From: Amycolatopsis marina
GTDB taxonomy: Bacteria > Actinomycetota > Actinomycetes > Mycobacteriales > Pseudonocardiaceae
Assembly (NCBI RefSeq): GCF_900111885.1
Contig: NZ_FOKG01000008.1
Location: 186,001-250,000 of the forward strand
Length of the DNA: 64,000 bases
Direction of reading: 5' to 3'
Position 1 is the first letter of the stretch; each line of letters begins with the position of its first letter. Under the pieces are notes generated by a model. The model ran no database searches, was not told where the DNA came from, and saw only the letters and a list, made by a program, of their open reading frames with translations. Shown piece after piece: positions 58,721-64,000 of this stretch. The position numbers and the translations under genes are program-made.

Positions 58721-59176
58721 ATGTTTTCACTCCACTCCAAAGGAAAACGGCTCGCGTCGTTCATGGCGTCGGCGATACTCGCATTGGGGATAGTGGTCGG
58801 AAGCGGTGGAATGTCGACCGCCGGCGCTGACACGATCAGGCCCTACCTCGGCTGGTCGGAGAGCGGGGGCTATTGTTACGGTACGTGGTCGAAATACGTC
58901 GGGACGCGGACCTACAACCCGAAGACGCACAGCGTCACGCGGCTGAAGAGGACCGAGACGACGTCGAGCAGCATGACGAAGATCTACAACCAGAACGGTG
59001 TACGTAAAGCCAGGGTGTACGAGGCGTGCAGGAATGGCGGCCTCACCCGCAGCTTCAGTCCTTCGGTCTATAAGCATCGGTCCATCAAGGTCAGCTACGT
59101 CTGCTGGAGCGGCCGGTGCAGCATCACCAGCAGGATCTACGGCAGCTGGCTGAATGGCACTGGCACGCCGAAGTAA
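58721..59176 (+). CDS. Small secreted protein, unknown
   Basis: A 151-aa protein with a signal peptide (1-36, ending TAGA). The mature part is basic and rich in Ser, Thr, Arg and Tyr, with four cysteines (ESGGYCYGTWS, YEACRNGG, SYVCWSGRCS) that could form two disulfides. It is not a family I recognise. AAGGAGAT precedes the ATG, with the same leader string as the next gene. Confidence 0.75.
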   Translation: MFSLHSKGKRLASFMASAILALGIVVGSGGMSTAGADTIRPYLGWSESGGYCYGTWSKYVGTRTYNPKTHSVTRLKRTETTSSSMTKIYNQNGVRKARVYEACRNGGLTRSFSPSVYKHRSIKVSYVCWSGRCSITSRIYGSWLNGTGTPK

Positions 59177-59220
59177 CGGATGGCGCTGGTAACTCGAATT
59201 CTTGTCAACCAAGGAGATCC

Positions 59221-59784
59221 ATGTCTTCAATTCGTCGCGTGATCCGCAAAGCGGCTGTCCCTGCCCTCGGTGCGGTGCTGGCTTTCAGCTTCGCCGTCAC
59301 CACCGCCACGCCGGCTGCGGCCAGCGGCTCCTACAGCGGCAGGGCGTACGTCTACGGCAGTGGCTCGGTAAACAACGACTTTGACAACGAGGGCGTCGTC
59401 AATGTCAGAACGCACCGCTATTCGAACGTCACCTGTCTGTGGCAGACCGTTCTTTGGGCACATGGCTACCTGCCCTCGTCCGGGGTCGATGGCGTCTTCG
59501 GTGACCGAACTGACGCCGCTACGAGGAAATTCCAGGCAGACAAGGGCCTCGTCGCGGACGGCTCCGCCGGTCGGAACAGTTGGGCAAAGGCAGGAAACAG
59601 GATCAGGCAGCACGACAACCAGAATGGGTGGCTGTTTGTGGTCTATGACGGCCACAAGGGCTCCAGGAGCCAGTACAGCTCACATGATTTCGTGTTGCAA
59701 CGTTCACCCAGCGGGAACTACAGGTTCTACCCGCCCGGGACGAACGACATTCCCTGGGCGTCTTACAACTCCCGCACCTGCTGA
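59221..59784 (+). CDS. Secreted protein with peptidoglycan-binding-like domain
   Basis: A 187-aa exported protein. The signal peptide is 1-36 (ending PAAA). A PG_binding_1-like motif is at about residues 78-125 (CLWQTVLWAHGYLPSSGVDG, FGDRTDAATRKFQADKGL, VADGSAGRNSWAKAG), followed by a C-terminal part of about 60 residues of unknown fold. It may bind cell wall or act as a secreted inhibitor or structural protein. AAGGAGATCC precedes the ATG at 59221. It lies 44 bp after another small secreted protein with a matching leader. Confidence 0.82.
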   Translation: MSSIRRVIRKAAVPALGAVLAFSFAVTTATPAAASGSYSGRAYVYGSGSVNNDFDNEGVVNVRTHRYSNVTCLWQTVLWAHGYLPSSGVDGVFGDRTDAATRKFQADKGLVADGSAGRNSWAKAGNRIRQHDNQNGWLFVVYDGHKGSRSQYSSHDFVLQRSPSGNYRFYPPGTNDIPWASYNSRTC

Positions 59785-59823
59785 CCTCGCCGGAGTGTCG
59801 GTCCGCGCTGCGAGGATCGCGGT

Positions 59824-60522
59824 ATGGATGAGGACAACCGGCACCCGGACCACTCACTCAGCAGGCAGCACATCTCCGACGCCGTCAGCGACTTGGGCTG
59901 GCGGTACGTTCTGGCGAGCCTGCAGACCTACGTGCGCGTGGGCTCCCTGACGGAGGCGGCCGAGGTCGCCGCGCGCGTGGTTGCTGTCGCGGGCGGCGAT
60001 CTCGGCGAGCACCTGAGCGCCGATCTCCGCAGGGACCGGCTGGTCCTGTCGTTGCAGTCGGCGTACACCGAATCAGTGACCGCGTCCGACATCGACCTCG
60101 CGCGCCGGATCTCCGCCCTCGTCGCTGACCTCGGACTGCGTACCGACGCCAACGCCGATGCCGGGACCCGCGCCGTGCAGGTGCTGGAACTCGCGATCGA
60201 CGCCCTCGACATCCCGTCGATCCGCCCGTTCTGGAAGGCGGTCCTCGGCTATCGGGACGAAGCCTCTGGCACGGCGCTCGTGGACCCGGCCGGGCAGCAA
60301 CCGGCTGTCTGGTTCCAGCAGATGACCGAGCCGAGGCCACAGCGCAACCGAATCCATGTGGACATCTCTGTGCCGCACGACGCGGCGCAGAGCCGAATTG
60401 CGGAAGCGCTCGCGGCGGGAGGCGAACTGAAGTCCGGCGCGGCGGCTCCCGCGTTCTGGATCCTGGCCGACGCCGAAGGCAACGAGGCGTGCATCACGAC
60501 CTGGCAGGGCCGCGACGGCTAG
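59824..60522 (+). CDS. Fusion of pterin-4a-carbinolamine dehydratase-like and VOC/glyoxalase-like domains
   Basis: A 232-aa protein. Residues about 10-105 resemble the DCoH fold (VAARVVAVAGGDLGEHLSAD, TASDIDLARRISALVADLGL), but the catalytic His-His-Pro of true dehydratases is missing (EHLSAD instead). Residues about 118-230 form a VOC domain (IPSIRPFWKAVLGYRDEASG, GNEACITTWQGRD). Such fusions occur in actinobacteria with unknown function. GAGGA lies upstream of the ATG. Confidence 0.8.
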   Translation: MDEDNRHPDHSLSRQHISDAVSDLGWRYVLASLQTYVRVGSLTEAAEVAARVVAVAGGDLGEHLSADLRRDRLVLSLQSAYTESVTASDIDLARRISALVADLGLRTDANADAGTRAVQVLELAIDALDIPSIRPFWKAVLGYRDEASGTALVDPAGQQPAVWFQQMTEPRPQRNRIHVDISVPHDAAQSRIAEALAAGGELKSGAAAPAFWILADAEGNEACITTWQGRDG

Positions 60523-60530
60523 CGGTGGTG

Positions 60531-60554
60531 CGGTAATTCGTCGACGAATTACCG
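60531..60554. promoter_or_regulatory. 24-bp perfect palindrome upstream of upp
   Basis: Half-site CGGTAATTCGTC with its exact inverse and no spacer. It is 8 bp after the VOC gene stop and 66 bp before upp. It is either a regulator-binding site for upp or a terminator-like hairpin with a 10-bp stem and 4-nt loop. Confidence 0.5.
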
Positions 60555-60620
60555 GTGGGGGCGAGCCGGGACCTGGAGCGGCTGGGACGGGCCGGGTATT
60601 GACGGCTACGGTGGTCCGCT

Positions 60621-61244
60621 ATGGACGTGCACGTTGTCGATCACCCGCTGGCGAAGGCCAGGCTCTCCACCATGCGCGATGCGCGAACTGACAGCGCGGC
60701 CTTCCGGGCGGCACTGCACGAGCTGACCGTGATGCTGGTGTACGAGGCCACGCGCGATTTCCCCGTCCGCACCGAGCGCATCCACACGCCGGTCGCCCTC
60801 ACCGACGCCTATCGACTGGCGACCCCACCGCTGCTCGTGCCGGTACTGCGCGCCGGGCTCGGCATGGCCGACCAGGCGCACAAGCTGATCCCGGATGCGC
60901 GGATGGGCTTCGTCGGCCTGGCCCGTGATGAGGAGACGTTGCAGCCGACGCCGTACATGGAGTCGCTGCCCGACAGCCTCGCCGACCAACCGGTGATGGT
61001 GCTCGACCCGATGCTGGCGACCGGCGGCTCGATGGAGTTCACCATCCGGCTGCTGGTGGAGCGCGGGGCGACCGACGTCACGGCGGTGTGCGCGCTGGCG
61101 GCCCCGGAGGGGATCGAGTTGCTGCGTGAGTCCGGGCTGCCGCTGCGCGTGGTCACCGCGAGCATCGACGAGCGCCTGAACGACTCCGGCTTCATCGTCC
61201 CCGGCCTCGGCGACGCGGGTGACCGCCAGTACGGCGCGCGCTGA
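60621..61244 (+). CDS. upp: Uracil phosphoribosyltransferase
   Basis: A 207-aa salvage enzyme making UMP from uracil and PRPP. The PRPP-binding motif is [14 protein letters not shown], and the uracil-site region near the C-terminus is [15 protein letters not shown]. It takes up the uracil released downstream of cytidine deaminase and pyrimidine-nucleoside phosphorolysis. A TACGGT hexamer ends 8 nt before the ATG, suggesting a near-leaderless transcript. Length is typical. Confidence 0.95.
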   Translation: MDVHVVDHPLAKARLSTMRDARTDSAAFRAALHELTVMLVYEATRDFPVRTERIHTPVALTDAYRLATPPLLVPVLRAGLGMADQAHKLIPDARMGFVGLARDEETLQPTPYMESLPDSLADQPVMVLDPMLATGGSMEFTIRLLVERGATDVTAVCALAAPEGIELLRESGLPLRVVTASIDERLNDSGFIVPGLGDAGDRQYGAR

Positions 61245-61254
61245 GCGTTCGCCG

Positions 61255-61848
61255 TTACTCGCGAAGCCAGCCCCGCGCGTTGGCGCGCAGGGCCGATTCG
61301 TACGCGCCGGAGGCGCTGAACTCCGGGGGCAGGTTGCCGTTGAGTTCCAGTGAGACGAGTCCGTGGGTGAAACCCCAGCAGCTCACGGCGATCACCTCGG
61401 CGGGGTGGTCGGCGAGCACGCCTCGCGCGAGGCCGTCCCGGACGATCTCCAGCAGGGGGTCGAGGGTCGAGGCGGCCAGCCTTCCCGCCTCCTCGTTGGG
61501 CTCGAAGCCGGGGACCGCCTTGGTGAACATGATCGAGTACAGGTGCGGGTCGGCTTTCGCGCTGGTGCGGTAGACCTTGCCGAGCTCGATCAGGTCCTCG
61601 ATGGTGTCACCGGTTCTGGCCACCGCGCACATCCGGCCCGCGAACCGCCGGAATCCCTCCAGGTACAGCGCGTTCACCAGGTCCGGCTTGCTGCCGAACA
61701 GCGAGTACACCGCGGTGGTGGACGTGTCGACGTCGGCGGCCAGTTTCCGCAGGCTCAGTGCCTTGGGGCCCTCGGCGGAGAGCAGTTCGCCCGCGCGGTC
61801 GAGCAACCGCAGTCGCAGAGCGTCGTCGTGGATTTTGGGACGAGCCAT
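61255..61848 (-). CDS. TetR family regulator with WHG C-terminal domain
   Basis: A 197-aa regulator. The helix-turn-helix is at about residues 20-65 (ALSLRKLAADVDTSTTAVYS, LFGSKPDLVNALYLEGFRRF). The ligand domain ends with WGFTHGLVSLEL, typical of the WHG type. The start is ATG 61848 because TATTCT (61860-61855) ends 6 nt upstream. An odd palindrome AACACTGTT (61865-61873) lies in the -10/-35 spacer as a likely own operator. It diverges from the MerR gene. Confidence 0.88.
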   Translation of the reverse strand: MARPKIHDDALRLRLLDRAGELLSAEGPKALSLRKLAADVDTSTTAVYSLFGSKPDLVNALYLEGFRRFAGRMCAVARTGDTIEDLIELGKVYRTSAKADPHLYSIMFTKAVPGFEPNEEAGRLAASTLDPLLEIVRDGLARGVLADHPAEVIAVSCWGFTHGLVSLELNGNLPPEFSASGAYESALRANARGWLRE

Positions 61849-61902
61849 CGGACCAGAATATCGCAACACTGTTACCAAACAACTCGGGCCAAAAACTCGC
61901 GT

Positions 61903-61939
61903 TTGACCTGGAGCGCACTCCAGGTCGTAGTGTCGCTTC
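61903..61939 (+). promoter_or_regulatory. MerR-type promoter with 19-bp spacer and dyad
   Basis: TTGACC (61903-61908) and TAGTGT (61928-61933) are separated by 19 bp, the elongated spacer of MerR-activated promoters. Within it GACCTGGAG (61905-61913) and CTCCAGGTC (61918-61926) form a perfect dyad. The ATG at 61940 follows 6 nt after the -10, so the transcript is leaderless. Confidence 0.85.
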
Positions 61940-62340
61940 ATGAGCTACTCGATAGCGGAAGCCGCGCGACGTAGCGGACTGTCGATCGACACTCTCCGGT
62001 ACTACGAACGCATCCAGTTGCTGGAGCCACCCGACCGGGACCCCGCGGGCCGCAGGGCCTACTCGGACACCGACCTGGTGTGGCTGGAGTTCCTGACGAA
62101 GTTGCGCACCACCGGCATGCCCATCCGGCGTATGCGCGAGTACGCCTCCCTGCGCAGGCTCGGCACTGCGAGTGCGGGCAGGCGTAAGGCGATCCTGCAG
62201 GAGCAGCGGGTTGCCGTGCTGGAAAGGATCGCCGAACTCCGGTCCTGTTTGGACGTGCTCGAATACAAGATCGATAACTACGAGAAGATCGAATGTGCGA
62301 TGGCCGACGTGCTCGACAGTGAGCCGCAAGGGGTGTCGGC

Positions 62341-62344
<4 letters not shown>
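61940..62344 (+). CDS. MerR family transcriptional regulator
   Basis: A 134-aa regulator. The winged helix is at residues 2-70 ([37 protein letters not shown]). A dimer coiled coil (about 80-115) and a short C-terminus without metal cysteines follow, so it probably senses an organic or redox signal through the partner gene's substrate. It controls its own promoter and the overlapping aldo/keto reductase gene (4-nt overlap). Confidence 0.92.
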
Positions 62345-63366
<1,022 letters not shown>

Positions 63367-63408
63367 TCACGCCGAGCGCCTCGGTGAGGTCGGACTCGCG
63401 GGTCACGA

Positions 63409-63426
63409 CACTTTCCCGGGAAAGTG
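63409..63426. terminator. Convergent-gap palindrome, copy D
   Basis: An 18-bp perfect palindrome CACTTTCCCGGGAAAGTG. The outer GC pair is lost by a G-to-A change at 63408. It lies in the gap between the convergent aldo/keto reductase and hisS genes. Confidence 0.65.
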
Positions 63427-63459
63427 CGATACGTCCCTGGGGATATGGCACCCAAACCG

Positions 63460-63479
63460 GCACTTTTGCGGGAAAGTGC
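63460..63479. terminator. Convergent-gap palindrome, degenerate copy E
   Basis: GCACTTTTGCGGGAAAGTGC differs from the core by two adjacent changes at the centre (CC to TG). It lies 33 bp after copy D in the same convergent gap. Confidence 0.6.
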
Positions 63480-63506
63480 GAGGCTGGGCGAGGGGCGCGC
63501 TTGGGT

Positions 63507-64000
63507 CTAGGGGGTGAGGAGGTCGGCGACGGCGCCCGCTGCCGCGTCGACGCCCACCTGCTGCTGGTCGCGGGTCGCGAGGCTGCGCACGGTCACGTTG
63601 CCGTGCTCCCAGTCCTCCTGGCCGACGATCACCACGGCCCGCGCCCCGGCCTTGTCGGCGCGACCCAGTTCCTTACCCAGCTTGCGCGGCTCCAGCGGCA
63701 CCGAGGTACGCAGGCCTGCCCGGCGCAGCTTCGTCGCCACCGTGCGTGCCGCGTCCTCGAGGTCCTCGGTCACCGGGATCACCACGACGTCCACCTCGGC
63801 GCGCGGCGCGGGCGCGAGGCCGTGCGTCTGCAGGAAGTCGATCAGGGTCACGTCGCCCATGCCGAACCCGATACCGGGGATCTGCTGCGCGGTGAACAGC
63901 CCCGCGAGGTCGCTGTAGCGACCGCCGCCGAACAGCGCGCGGTTGTTCTCCGGCGAGGTGTCGAACACCTCGAACACCGTCGAGGTGTAGTAGGCGAGGC
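63507..64000 (-). CDS. hisS: Histidyl-tRNA synthetase, C-terminal part (5' end beyond the window)
   Basis: The last ~164 codons of a class II synthetase are visible, running out of the right edge. FEVFDTSPENNRALFGGGRY and SDLAGLF contain the histidine-site and class II motif 3 region (GGGRYSDLAG). IPGIGFGMGDVTLIDFLQ follows. The anticodon-binding domain closes the protein (VVVIPVTEDLEDAARTVATK, AVVIVGQEDWEHGNVTVRSL). The visible frame continues upstream past 63977 as AYYTSTVFEVFD, so no start lies in this window. Confidence 0.93.
   Translation of the reverse strand, partial: LAYYTSTVFEVFDTSPENNRALFGGGRYSDLAGLFTAQQIPGIGFGMGDVTLIDFLQTHGLAPAPRAEVDVVVIPVTEDLEDAARTVATKLRRAGLRTSVPLEPRKLGKELGRADKAGARAVVIVGQEDWEHGNVTVRSLATRDQQQVGVDAAAGAVADLLTP

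Noticed and set aside
58536..58793. An 85-codon open frame overlapping the start of the small secreted protein gene
   Set aside because: It crosses the real gene's ribosome site and start, and shows no coherent protein features.

Overview
This is a gene-dense, high-GC actinobacterial chromosome segment. The small regulatory families (helix-turn-helix/DUF5753 with DUF397, a DUF222-HNH relic), the sdhCDAB order, the DD-carboxypeptidase beside a small membrane protein, and the clustered nucleoside-salvage genes all point to a filamentous actinomycete. The overall style fits Pseudonocardiaceae (Amycolatopsis/Saccharomonospora/Prauserella-like), but the family assignment is inference. No rRNA, tRNA, insertion sequence or CRISPR array was seen.

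Layout: 1-3.2 kb holds a drug-type ABC ATPase (cut by the window edge), an FMN reductase, a cupin and an MFS pump. 3.2-4.75 kb is a D,D-carboxypeptidase and a small membrane protein fired from one mirror-symmetric promoter. 4.9-12.9 kb is a secretome block: subtilase, two tandem sugar dehydrogenase-like proteins with PKD domains, an anchored small protein and an M28 aminopeptidase. 13-15.4 kb is an FAD monooxygenase with a divergent TetR regulator. 15.5-18.2 kb is degraded and small-regulator DNA: a broken HNH gene, a broken small antisense gene and a helix-turn-helix/DUF397 pair. 18.2-20.4 kb is an ECF42-like sigma factor with a DGPF protein and a DHFR-like protein. 20.6-24.1 kb is sdhCDAB. 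24.5-33.9 kb is a nucleoside uptake and salvage cluster (BMP-type ABC transporter, cytidine deaminase, thymidine phosphorylase, adenosine deaminase). It continues later with deoC plus two aldehyde dehydrogenases (54.6-57.8 kb) and upp (60.6 kb). Together these import nucleosides, deaminate them, phosphorolyse deoxynucleosides and feed deoxyribose phosphate towards acetaldehyde and acetate.

Two carbon-source islands sit inside this core. At 39.4-44.7 kb a SorC regulator diverges from a polyol dehydrogenase and a sugar ABC importer without its own ATPase. At 46.6-54.6 kb a LacI-controlled operon encodes a complete peptide-family importer plus two proteins I do not recognise. The right end has small secreted proteins, a pterin-dehydratase-like/VOC fusion, TetR, MerR with aldo-keto reductase, and the 3' part of hisS.

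Two genome-wide habits are visible. First, many genes start 6-8 nt after a -10 hexamer (leaderless transcripts). Second, a palindrome with core GCACTTTCCCGGGAAAGTGC appears only in gaps between convergent genes, which suggests bidirectional terminators.
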